A stretch of 16,670 nucleotides of DNA from Thermoplasmata archaeon (GTDB taxonomy: Archaea > Thermoplasmatota > Thermoplasmata > Thermoplasmatales > Thermoplasmataceae): NCBI GenBank assembly GCA_021827885.1, contig JAKAUD010000048.1, positions 1 through 16,670 of the forward strand, given 5' to 3'. Position numbers and translations under genes: made by a program. Position 1 is the stretch's first letter, and each line of letters opens with the position of its first letter. The notes beneath the pieces are model-generated. The model did no database searches, had not been told where the DNA came from, and saw only the letters and a list, made by a program, of their open reading frames with translations. Shown one piece after another: positions 1-5,099 of the stretch.

Positions 1-101
1 TTATTTTTGCGTAGATAGACCATCGAAAACAGGAATCCGAATACCGTTGGCCCGACAAGAATTATCAGGATTATGATTAGCAGTACCTCGATTATGCTCA
101 T
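1..101 (-). CDS. Small single-pass membrane protein, 3' end cut by window edge
   Basis: Starting with ATG at 101, 33 codons are visible before the window ends. The product is almost entirely one hydrophobic helix (residues 3-28, rich in Ile, Leu and Val) followed by a short basic end (YLRKN), so it should sit in the membrane with the basic end inside. The ATG overlaps the TGA of the upstream gene (ATGA), and an SD (GGGGTGA) lies 4 bases before the start, so translation is probably coupled. It is the last visible gene of a minus-strand chain that begins at about 1391. The function is not recognised. Confidence 0.65.
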   Translation of the reverse strand, partial: MSIIEVLLIIILIILVGPTVFGFLFSMVYLRKN

Positions 102-487
102 CTCTTCACCCCGTTCCAAGGAGGCAGGAATACCTTTCTTTCCTTGTTGTACCTGTAGCCATGCACCTCAAGTTCTTTCGCAAGATCCTTGAACCCCTGA
201 TCCAGGAACCTTCTTGGCTTCAGAAGTCCATTGTCTTCCAAGAGGTCATATTTGGCAATGATTTCTGCAAGCCCGCTCTTCATTGATGCCTCATTTTTTC
301 CGTTTGAGGGATTCTGCGTATTTGCCTGCTGAATCGCCTGTTTTGAAACAAATCCCCAGGGTTCCTTGGCATCCTCAAAAAGGATCTTCAGGATTTCATT
401 GTCAACGCTGCCATATTTCATCTTCAGCTCATCCTGGATTTTCTCCAACTTGCCCATTTCAGCTTTCAGCCATTCATCAAAGATCAT
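98..487 (-). CDS. Hypothetical helical protein, 129 aa
   Basis: The frame is open back to 547, but the start at 487 (MIFDEWLKAE) is preferred because GGAGG stands 8 bases upstream and because the upstream stretch is occupied by another small gene in a different frame. The protein is charged and mostly helical, with a likely coiled segment at residues 8-30, a polar Gln/Asn-rich linker in the middle, and a C-terminal half with Lys/Arg and aromatic residues (HGYRYNKERKVFLPP) that could bind nucleic acid. No signal peptide or TM segment is present. It lies in a chain of overlapping small genes, which suggests a plasmid or viral element. I do not recognise the family. Confidence 0.7.
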   Translation of the reverse strand: MIFDEWLKAEMGKLEKIQDELKMKYGSVDNEILKILFEDAKEPWGFVSKQAIQQANTQNPSNGKNEASMKSGLAEIIAKYDLLEDNGLLKPRRFLDQGFKDLAKELEVHGYRYNKERKVFLPPWNGVKR

Positions 488-581
488 TGATATCTTCCTC
501 CAGTTCCTCAAAATCACATTCCGATCTGTCAATTCCAAATTCGTCAAAATTCTCTATTTTCCTTTTTTCTGGGTCATTCAT
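477..581 (-). CDS. Tiny acidic protein, 34 aa
   Basis: This short gene starts at ATG 581, inside the end of the preceding gene (its TGA is at 574-576), and ends inside the next gene (start at 487). A strong SD (GGAGGAG) lies 7 bases before the start. The product is very acidic (for example CDFEELEEDINDL at the C-terminus), without a membrane segment. Support comes from the SD and from the way it bridges its two neighbours without a gap. Its function is unknown; small acidic proteins of mobile elements sometimes bind basic partners, but nothing here shows that. Confidence 0.5.
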   Translation of the reverse strand: MNDPEKRKIENFDEFGIDRSECDFEELEEDINDL

Positions 582-735
582 TTCCAATCTCCTCCATCAG
601 TTTTTTATCTTTTGTCTCGGTCCAGTACCTGTCTCCATCATTGTCAGTATTCAAATTGTCAATGGATTTCACAATCCTAAGAATCTGAGGATCTCCCCTC
701 TCCCATCCTTCTTTTGTCAAATGTGAACCTTTCAT
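574..735 (-). CDS. Small hypothetical protein, 53 aa
   Basis: ATG at 735 overlaps the TGA of the upstream zinc-finger gene (ATGA), and GAGGTG lies 6 bases before it. The product is polar (MKGSHLTKEGWERGDPQ at the start, then a helical stretch and an acidic C-terminus) and has no Cys and no TM segment. It overlaps the next gene by eight bases. The family is not recognised. The conserved layout of coupled starts makes it a real gene despite the small size. Confidence 0.6.
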   Translation of the reverse strand: MKGSHLTKEGWERGDPQILRIVKSIDNLNTDNDGDRYWTETKDKKLMEEIGNE

Positions 736-896
736 CTCAACACCTCAGAATGCTTATGTTTCAGATGATTAGAGCGAGATTTCACAGTTACTATGTGTTC
801 ACAAAAACCACATCTATAATGTGGTTGAGTCTTTCCGTTCTTCCCTGCATAAGTGAAAAAATTGTTTGAGTCAAAATACTTTCCTTGGTAAATCAT
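732..896 (-). CDS. C2H2-type zinc-finger small protein, 54 aa
   Basis: The C-terminal half holds a clear C2H2-like finger: Cys29-x2-Cys32, then Lys/Arg/Ser-rich residues, then a run of His residues (HLKHKH), in the spacing of a classic C2H2 finger. The N-terminal half is polar with aromatic residues. Single-finger C2H2 proteins of this size are common in archaeal viruses and plasmids, where they act as DNA-binding regulators; that role is inferred here. The start at 896 has GGTG 7 bases upstream and overlaps the stop of the previous gene. It overlaps the next start as ATGA. Confidence 0.75.
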   Translation of the reverse strand: MIYQGKYFDSNNFFTYAGKNGKTQPHYRCGFCEHIVTVKSRSNHLKHKHSEVLR

Positions 897-1114
897 TGAG
901 AGACACCTTCATTAAAGCTGATTGGAGATCTTCTTCCAAACTTCCTCAATGTCTTACCTTTCATGTTCCTTGTTGCACAAAGGTATTTTTCCAGAATATC
1001 TGATTCAGGAATGACATTTTTTAGGTTCTCCAGTGTTCTCTCGATTGCTAATAGATCCACAAAATCATGATACGTTCGGGATCTCTTTCTTTCCTTTCGA
1101 GCATTTGGGGACAC
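893..1114 (-). CDS. Small basic helical protein, 73 aa
   Basis: The frame is open to 1261, but the start is placed at GTG 1114. This codon shares one base with the TAG stop of the upstream membrane-protein gene and follows a perfect SD (GGAGGTGG) by 6 bases. The N-terminus is strongly basic (NARKERKRSR), the middle is a predicted helix with Leu and Ile at regular spacing, and the C-terminus is again basic. It could bind nucleic acid, but no known motif is visible. It lies between a membrane protein and a zinc-finger gene in the minus-strand chain. Confidence 0.65.
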   Translation of the reverse strand: MSPNARKERKRSRTYHDFVDLLAIERTLENLKNVIPESDILEKYLCATRNMKGKTLRKFGRRSPISFNEGVSQ

Positions 1115-1221
1115 TAGATTCCACCTCCAAGGAACGCATAAGCCAGAGAACCAACTATGACAACAAACACAGTTGAAACAAGAAGTAACATCTGCACCTT
1201 CGATAAAATGAAATTCCTCAT
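1114..1221 (-). CDS. 35-aa single-TM protein, partner of RHH gene 1
   Basis: ATG 1221 overlaps the TGA of the RHH gene (ATGA), and GGAGG, encoded within the RHH C-terminus, sits 7 bases upstream. The product has a short polar start (MRNFILSK) and one long hydrophobic helix (residues 10-33) that ends in Gly residues. This is the size and shape of small membrane toxins or regulatory micro-proteins, but that function is inferred only from shape and context. Four more RHH genes in the window are followed by a small membrane protein in the same way, which raises confidence that it is real. Confidence 0.65.
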   Translation of the reverse strand: MRNFILSKVQMLLLVSTVFVVIVGSLAYAFLGGGI

Positions 1222-1391
1222 GCCTGAACCTCCTGCTTGTGAGGGTGCTCTTCAAGGGCAATAGACCTGATCTTTTCTCTCACGGCTTCTATAATAAACT
1301 CACTACGATTTCTGTATCCCATCTTGCTCTCGGAAATTGCCTTTTCAACGCTCTCTATAAGACTATGTGGCAATTTGATTGTGTCATACAT
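1218..1391 (-). CDS. Ribbon-helix-helix DNA-binding protein (RHH 1)
   Basis: The sequence MYDTIKLPHSLIESV forms the beta strand and first helix of an RHH (MetJ/Arc/CopG) fold, and YRNRSEFIIEAVREKI forms the second helix with the usual S/T-E-F-I pattern. Such proteins bind DNA as dimers and often repress their own promoter. ATG 1391 is chosen because GAGGG lies 7 bases upstream; an upstream ATG at 1418 would add nine residues. The C-terminal tail HPHKQEVQA recurs in RHH 3. An 18-bp inverted repeat at 1445-1462 upstream may be its operator. It heads the minus-strand gene chain. Confidence 0.85.
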   Translation of the reverse strand: MYDTIKLPHSLIESVEKAISESKMGYRNRSEFIIEAVREKIRSIALEEHPHKQEVQA

Positions 1392-1444
1392 CCTTTTTCC
1401 CTCATTGTTGCTATACATTACTAATTCATTCCCCCTATTAAGTT

Positions 1445-1462
1445 GTTGTCATATATTACAAC
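1445..1462. promoter_or_regulatory. Inverted repeat over a TATA element between RHH 1 and RHH 2
   Basis: The sequence GTTGT-N8-ACAAC is a perfect 5-bp inverted repeat around an AT-rich core (ATATAT). Read on the minus strand, the core would serve as the TATA box for RHH 1, about 55-70 bases before its ATG. A repressor bound here would block that promoter. Binding by RHH 1 or RHH 2 is inferred. Confidence 0.5.
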
Positions 1463-1508
1463 TGTCTTACTCCCAAGTGTTAATTTCTTTATGGCATAAT
1501 TGCTATGT

Positions 1509-1670
1509 ATGGCAACCCAATACACCACAGTCAAGATTCCTGACCCTATTCTTGAGCGGATAGAGGAGATTATTCGATCACATCCAGAGTATGCATACCG
1601 TAATCGTTCTGAATTCATCGTAGAGGCAATACGAGAGAAGGTAAGATCTATTGAATCAAGGGAGAAGTGA
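1509..1670 (+). CDS. Ribbon-helix-helix DNA-binding protein (RHH 2), 53 aa
   Basis: The protein shows a beta strand (TQYTTVKIPDPI), a first helix (LERIEEIIRSH) and a second helix (NRSEFIVEAIREKVRSI), the complete RHH fold with almost nothing added. The second helix is very close to that of RHH 1 on the opposite strand (RNRSEF-I-EA-REK-RSI), so these two divergent genes are paralogues. An ATG four bases upstream is out of frame. The gene ends with codons for REK and TGA, where GGGAGAAGTGA can act as the SD for the following membrane-protein gene. Confidence 0.85.
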   Translation: MATQYTTVKIPDPILERIEEIIRSHPEYAYRNRSEFIVEAIREKVRSIESREK

Positions 1671-1676
1671 TTAACC

Positions 1677-1892
1677 CTGGATGACAAAAAATTACTGAAC
1701 TTAGGAATAATTCTAATTATTTTAGGTATAATTTTGTTACCCGCAGGATACTTTATGACTTCATTCCTTGTTTCCATTGGAATTACCTCCTATTTTGTCA
1801 CTATTGAGGCCTTTACTTACCTCGCGGTTGCAACCCTCATCGTTTTTGGTTCCTATCTTATTATTGACTCCAAAATCCTCAAGAGAAGGTGA
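1677..1892 (+). CDS. Two-TM small protein, partner of RHH 2; no canonical start
   Basis: An open frame directly follows RHH 2, in the same frame after its TGA, and encodes about 71 residues with two hydrophobic helices (about residues 7-27 and 30-62) and a basic end (KILKRR). No ATG, GTG or TTG exists before the first TM helix. The first in-frame ATG at 1728 would delete it. Either CTG at 1677, six bases after the GTGA, is the start, or GTG 1667 is the start and a +1 shift occurs at AACCCT. The parallel pair RHH 4 and its partner begins with GTG at the equivalent place. The 3' half overlaps the opposing gene 1761-2126. Confidence 0.5.
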   Translation: MDDKKLLNLGIILIILGIILLPAGYFMTSFLVSIGITSYFVTIEAFTYLAVATLIVFGSYLIIDSKILKRR

Positions 1893-2126
1893 ACTTTTTA
1901 TTTTTTTTACGGGACGCAGGTAACTATAATACAAAGAAACTAAGATCAAATAAAGAAAAAGCGAAAAAACAAGTCCTGTGACAATGTCATAAAAATTCAT
2001 AGGACGAAATTGATATTTTAAAGGAGAATTACGAGACATCCATTGATAAAACAATGAATCTAAATATGCGCCAATATCTGTAAATATAGCAAGAATAAGA
2101 CTGATGACTAAGATTCTCCGATTCAT
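1761..2126 (-). CDS. Two-TM protein with long polar tail, partner of RHH 3, 121 aa
   Basis: ATG 2126 overlaps the TGA of RHH 3 (ATGA), and GAGGTTGAGG lies just upstream as SD. Hydrophobic helices span about residues 4-26 and 46-68, followed by a basic stretch (RPVKKIK). The last 43 residues are polar, Asn/Gly/Lys-rich and lie antisense to the plus-strand membrane gene 1677-1892, so this tail may simply be read-on sequence after loss of an earlier stop. The topology suggests both ends are inside the cell. Function is unknown; it is the third member of the RHH plus membrane protein series. Confidence 0.6.
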   Translation of the reverse strand: MNRRILVISLILAIFTDIGAYLDSLFYQWMSRNSPLKYQFRPMNFYDIVTGLVFSLFLYLILVSLYYSYLRPVKKIKSSPSLEDFGVNNKIGTKNDEGCNREVSKGLNSDKIGGNSNGNKE

Positions 2127-2281
2127 GCCTCAACCTCTTGCTTGTGAGGGTGCTCATTACAACCTGCATATGCTTTCACGCACAATCTTACTGCATGAGA
2201 GAAATTTGCAGCGGTTCTGCTCTCGACCAAGCCTTTAAGGAATTCAAATTCATCTCTTTCAAGAGAAATACTAATCTTCAT
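2123..2281 (-). CDS. Ribbon-helix-helix DNA-binding protein (RHH 3), 52 aa
   Basis: The N-terminal strand MKISISLERDEFEFL, a first helix ending VESRTAAN and a second helix FSHAVRLCVKAYA match the CopG-like RHH pattern. The C-terminal tail CNEHPHKQEVEA matches the RHH 1 tail (EHPHKQEVQA), although the rest of the two proteins differs. The codons of this tail also form the SD (GAGG) for the downstream membrane gene, which begins within the stop codon. It is divergent from RHH 4 across a 109-bp control region. An autorepressor role is inferred. Confidence 0.8.
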   Translation of the reverse strand: MKISISLERDEFEFLKGLVESRTAANFSHAVRLCVKAYAGCNEHPHKQEVEA

Positions 2282-2283
2282 CT

Positions 2284-2340
2284 TCTTACCTTCACTTACC
2301 AAGTCATACCACTTCCATTAATAAATATTCTTACTTTACC
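2284..2340. promoter_or_regulatory. Helically phased TTACC/ATACC direct repeats between RHH 3 and RHH 4
   Basis: CTTACC ends at 2289-2290 and again at 2300, CATACC ends at 2310 and TTTACC at 2340, so the repeats are spaced by 10, 10 and 30 bases. That places them on one face of the helix. The AT-rich TTAATAAATATTC between them (about 2318-2330) can supply TATA elements in both directions. Direct phased repeats are a normal operator type for RHH proteins; the assignment is inferred. Confidence 0.4.
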
Positions 2341-2390
2341 ATACTTTAGAGCAATAAAGGAATAGTAGTTCTTCATCTTACTGAGTAGCA

Positions 2391-2522
2391 ATGAAAAAGA
2401 AAGTTTCCGTTGCAATAGATGAGGATCTCTTACAATGGATTCAGGATCAGGTTCAAAAGAAGCGATTCGCTTCGGTTTCCCATGCAGTGAATTACGCTCT
2501 TGATCGAGTGAGGGAGAAGTGA
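2391..2522 (+). CDS. Ribbon-helix-helix DNA-binding protein (RHH 4), 43 aa
   Basis: This very short protein begins MKKKVSVAIDEDLLQWI, a strand followed by the first helix, and continues FASVSHAVNYALDRVREK as the second helix, a minimal CopG-like RHH fold. The start at 2391 is the only sensible ATG. Like RHH 2 it ends in REK, with the DNA GGGAGAAGTGA at the stop. The next gene, a two-TM protein, begins with GTG overlapping this stop. It is divergent from RHH 3. Confidence 0.8.
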   Translation: MKKKVSVAIDEDLLQWIQDQVQKKRFASVSHAVNYALDRVREK

Positions 2523-2728
2523 CTAATTCAAAGACTATTGGAGGAGTTTCAATTTTCATAATCATTGTACTTCTTGTATATGCTGGAATTACGGGGAGTA
2601 TAGGATTTACTATCTCATGGCATCTATATTTCTCGTTCTGGGAAAGGGTGATATTCATTATTTTTGCAATCCTGATTGTTGTAGGCATATCATATGACCT
2701 CCGTGAAGGTTTTATAGGTAGTAATTGA
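2519..2728 (+). CDS. Two-TM small protein, partner of RHH 4, 69 aa
   Basis: The gene begins with GTG at 2519, overlapping the TGA of RHH 4. Two hydrophobic helices span about residues 8-31 and 41-59, linked by a short loop with aromatic residues, and the C-terminus is charged (YDLREGFIGSN). The last 39 bases overlap the opposing membrane gene 2690-2860 tail to tail. No family is recognised. Its position behind an RHH gene repeats the pattern of the four neighbouring modules, which suggests that the RHH protein controls, or antagonises, the membrane protein. Confidence 0.65.
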   Translation: MTNSKTIGGVSIFIIIVLLVYAGITGSIGFTISWHLYFSFWERVIFIIFAILIVVGISYDLREGFIGSN

Positions 2729-2860
2729 CCCTACCCACATCCCAATAAAAACAAATGTGAATGCTTCAAATACTCCTCCAACGTTCAATAAATATAGAGT
2801 TGAAGAAATAGAAAACCCAATGAGTTCAGCAATAATGATGCCTTTTAACTTAGATTTCAT
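2690..2860 (-). CDS. Two-TM small protein, partner of RHH 5, 56 aa
   Basis: ATG 2860 overlaps the TGA of RHH 5, with GGAGG in the RHH 5 tail codons as SD 7 bases upstream. Helix 1 covers about residues 6-26 and helix 2 about 29-49, with a Gly-rich turn (NVGGVF) between them. The N-terminus is basic (MKSKLKG). The 3' end overlaps the plus-strand partner of RHH 4. It is similar in size and topology to that neighbour but not obviously in sequence. Function is unknown. Confidence 0.65.
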   Translation of the reverse strand: MKSKLKGIIIAELIGFSISSTLYLLNVGGVFEAFTFVFIGMWVGSITTYKTFTEVI

Positions 2861-3036
2861 GCGTGAACCTCCTGCTTTGTGAACTCTCCATTTTTATGAG
2901 CATTATGGAATTCAATGAGTTTTCTAATAACCTCATCATAGGTCTCCCTTTCTGTTATCTTAAGGGAATTCAGGCCTTTTTGAGTTTCTTCCCTCACCCT
3001 TATGGTCAGGTTAGCATTATTGCTATGGCTATGCAT
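2857..3036 (-). CDS. RHH/VapB-like small regulator (RHH 5), 59 aa
   Basis: The strand NANLTIRVREETQKGL and the helices around RETYDEVIRKLIEFH look like the archaeal VapB/RHH antitoxin type, in which the second helix carries TYDEVI-x-L. The C-terminus FTKQEVHA shares KQEV-x-A with RHH 1 and RHH 3. As in those genes the codons CAGGAGGTT supply the SD for the overlapping membrane gene. The ATG at 3034-3036 lies at the edge of an 18-bp palindrome (3035-3052), so binding there would cover both start codon and leader. It is divergent from RHH 6. Confidence 0.75.
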   Translation of the reverse strand: MHSHSNNANLTIRVREETQKGLNSLKITERETYDEVIRKLIEFHNAHKNGEFTKQEVHA

Positions 3037-3088
3037 ACGTAGACAAACGTATACCTATATTTAATATTTTACATACTTTCATGTATGT
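3035..3088. promoter_or_regulatory. Twin 18-bp palindromes in the divergent RHH 5/RHH 6 promoter
   Basis: Two perfect palindromes share a 6-N6-6 geometry: ATACGT-N6-ACGTAT at 3035-3052 and ACATAC-N6-GTATGT at 3071-3088. Their centres are 36 bases apart. The first touches the ATG of RHH 5 on the minus strand and the second ends directly before the ATG of RHH 6. The AT-rich stretch TATATTTAATATTTT between them provides TATA elements. The arrangement fits binding by dimers of the flanking RHH proteins and mutual or self repression. Confidence 0.6.
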
Positions 3089-3256
3089 ATGCCAAAGGAC
3101 GGTGTCCAAGTCAATACTCTATTTCCGGAAGGTATTATAAAAGAGATTGAGGAGATAATTAGAAAAGATAGAAAATGGCTTTCTACTCAAGATTTTATAA
3201 GATATGCGGTAGCTGAGAAAATCGAACGATGGAAGAAGGAGAATGCGGTGGGGTGA
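3089..3256 (+). CDS. RHH-like small DNA-binding protein (RHH 6), 55 aa
   Basis: The protein has the strand DGVQVNTLFPEGI, a first helix KEIEEIIRKDRKW and a second helix TQDFIRYAVAEKIERW, in the RHH order and with total length typical of a stand-alone RHH regulator. Its start directly follows the palindrome at 3071-3088, which argues for autoregulation. The gene ends in GTGGGGTGA, which is both stop and SD for the next frame. Unlike RHH 1-5 it is not followed by a membrane protein but by a soluble 155-aa protein with an HxH motif. Confidence 0.75.
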   Translation: MPKDGVQVNTLFPEGIIKEIEEIIRKDRKWLSTQDFIRYAVAEKIERWKKENAVG

Positions 3257-3262
3257 AGAACT

Positions 3263-3730
3263 ATCGACGAATTCACTGCAAAGAATATCATTGACTCAGA
3301 AAAATACGCAGAGCCAGGATTTGCTACTTTAATGAAGGGAAATGTTAATCAGATAAAATGGGACGTAATCCTTGAAGGATATAAGGGGAGGTTATCCCTT
3401 GAGGTAAATTTGATGCCTGGCGTAGAGATAAGAATTTCATTCAATGAATCATTCGACCACGTTTGTATCAGAAGGCTTGAATGTCCCTTGAATGATAAAA
3501 CGAAATATGGACATAGAAATTCAAGCGCTTGCGGGAATAATGATCGATTTGAAGGTATTCATAAGCATAGATACATGGATCGGGTCAAAGATGGCTGTGC
3601 TTATACCCCAAATGACATAGATCAGAAATCACTTGAAAGCATAATAAGAACATTTGCAAAAGAATGCAACATATTCCTGGTAGGGCCCTTACCTTCGTTG
3701 GTTACTCAAAAAAGTCTTTTCAATTTTTGA
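3263..3730 (+). CDS. Conserved-looking HxH protein (DUF6978-like?), 155 aa, probable ATC start
   Basis: The frame is open right after the stop of RHH 6. The SD GGGGTGA with 6 bases spacing points to ATC at 3263 (IDEFTAKNIID) as start; the first ATG at 3332 would cut 23 residues. The sequence is alpha/beta with an HKH motif at residues 100-102, an aromatic/charged stretch after it (RYMDRVKDGCAYTPNDI) and a final helix ending ECNIF. From memory this resembles DUF6978, a family seen beside toxin-antitoxin and defence genes; the match is unverified. It forms an operon with RHH 6 and overlaps the convergent gene by 11 bases. Confidence 0.6.
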   Translation: MDEFTAKNIIDSEKYAEPGFATLMKGNVNQIKWDVILEGYKGRLSLEVNLMPGVEIRISFNESFDHVCIRRLECPLNDKTKYGHRNSSACGNNDRFEGIHKHRYMDRVKDGCAYTPNDIDQKSLESIIRTFAKECNIFLVGPLPSLVTQKSLFNF

Positions 3731-4538
3731 ACACATCTACTAAAACCTCTCTTTCCGACCATGGAACCACCTTTGTAGAGCTTAAAAGACCGAGGACATC
3801 GTCATTAAAAACAGGTTCGTCTTCGTATGTTTTAGTGGAATCATCAATTATTGCTATTGGAATTATTTCATATTTGCTTCCTTTCTTTATTATTTCTGAC
3901 TCGTGAACAAATTTCTCTGAATAGGTTATGGCCTCCGCCACGCTGGAATAACTCATTGCCCTACAAATTATGGCTTCGTGCAATTTGACCGCATCAATAT
4001 CTATTCTTGCCTTTATTTTATTGCCTATTCTATAAAGTGGATCCTCACGGAATTCTATTTTTTCCTCACGCATAAATGCAATGACTTCTTTCTTGAATGT
4101 TTGTGGTTTATAGGCTCTCCCCATCATTGCTGCGGCAGTTAATCTTTGTACTGCATGTACCATCCAGAAAATTTTTTCACCGATTTCCTCAAAATCTTTG
4201 GCGATGGCAAATACTTCTCCATACTTCTTTATCTCTACTCCACAGGATCCCAATAGGCTATCTATCAGAAATTCACGAGTTTTTGATGAATAAGGATCGA
4301 ATCCTGTTGATAGAAGATTCATTATGGTCCTATTATTATCGGAAATAGTTATTTCATTTTCCCTTTCCATACTTATCTTTAGTACTATTTCATCATTCGA
4401 GAAATCAAGAAGAGGAGATCTGAAATAAATATAATTATCATCCTCGGTCAAAGAACCCTCACAAAATTCCTTCTTAATTGCTCTTGAAATCTTATATGAA
4501 TCTAGCTTCAATGTGTTCTTGTCTTCATATCTTTGCAT
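3720..4538 (-). CDS. DUF1828/DUF1829-type protein, 272 aa
   Basis: The N-terminal ~100 residues have the DUF1828 pattern: a hydrophilic start, a core strand EIVLKISM, then EITISDNNRTIMNLLSTGFDP, with the typical 'ISD-x-x-x-T-x-x-x-L' signature. The C-terminal part, with helix AMSYSSVAEAITYSEKF and strands YEIIPIAIIDDST, matches the DUF1829 half seen in two-domain members. The biochemical role of the family is unknown. The start at 4538 follows GGAAGG by 8 bases, and a TATA element lies at about 4582-4593. The 3' end overlaps the HxH gene on the other strand, suggesting the two move together. Family call from memory. Confidence 0.7.
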   Translation of the reverse strand: MQRYEDKNTLKLDSYKISRAIKKEFCEGSLTEDDNYIYFRSPLLDFSNDEIVLKISMERENEITISDNNRTIMNLLSTGFDPYSSKTREFLIDSLLGSCGVEIKKYGEVFAIAKDFEEIGEKIFWMVHAVQRLTAAAMMGRAYKPQTFKKEVIAFMREEKIEFREDPLYRIGNKIKARIDIDAVKLHEAIICRAMSYSSVAEAITYSEKFVHESEIIKKGSKYEIIPIAIIDDSTKTYEDEPVFNDDVLGLLSSTKVVPWSEREVLVDVFKN

Positions 4539-4581
4539 GGATTTTTCCTTCCATTTTTTTCAATTTCTTGCTTACTTTGGT

Positions 4582-4593
4582 TTCTATATACAA
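4582..4593 (-). promoter_or_regulatory. TATA element for the DUF1828-like gene
   Basis: On the minus strand the sequence TTGTATATAGAAA lies about 45-55 bases before the ATG at 4538. Transcription starting about 25 bases downstream would leave a short leader that still contains the SD GGAAGG. Confidence 0.45.
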
Positions 4594-4655
4594 TGTAACA
4601 TGAGGGAGTATATAATTTCGACTGTGTTTTCTTTTGGGTTTTGCATTATTTTGCA

Positions 4656-4989
4656 TTATAAACTCCCCATTGATTCTTCAAGCTTCTCGAATGCTTTGCT
4701 TTCCATTCTCCTGGCTATTTCCTTCGCTTCCTCCAGGGTCTTTGATTCCAGAATCCTCTTGGTTAGTCTCAATGTCGATTTTATGTATCCATTCATGAAC
4801 TCCAGATCAAACTTATTCATGGCAGTATCCACTCTCCGACTTTTCCGAATCTCTTCCTGAGGTCGATCGCCTGTTACGATTGCCCAACCTATTCCTGTAA
4901 CAGTCTTTCCCCTTGGTGTTCTCTAATTCTTTGGTCTTATCAAACGTTTTCTGTCCTCTCATAAATTCAGTGAAAATTGCATCTTCCAT
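4656..4989 (-). pseudogene. Frame-disrupted hypothetical gene
   Basis: Two partial frames read as one protein if a shift occurs near the GGGGAAA run at about 4905-4911. The first half begins MEDAIFTEFMRGQKTFDK at 4989, and the second continues KTVTGIGWAIVTGDRPQEEI and then a long amphipathic helix (LEEAKEIARRMESKAFEKL) to TAA at 4656. An alternative is that only the last 54 codons from ATG 4820 (MNKFDLEFMNGY) are translated, but this start has a poor SD. I do not recognise the family. Sequence upstream of 4989 to 5100 shows nothing convincing. Confidence 0.4.
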
Positions 4990-5099
4990 ATGATTTGTGG
5001 ATGTCTTGAAAAATGAGAAAAAGAGAGTTTAAGAATATAGTAACATTATGGTTGGTTTTCCACCAGATTGCTGAATACCATCGTTCAACTGTGGGAACA

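Noticed and set aside
283..726. Plus-strand 147-aa and 104-aa open frames
   Set aside because: They are Ser/Phe/Leu-rich shadows of the minus-strand micro-genes, which have coupled starts and SDs.
1421..1777. Minus-strand 118-aa open frame
   Set aside because: It is antisense to RHH 2 and its membrane partner and has no SD or recognisable fold; the plus-strand RHH fold is clear.
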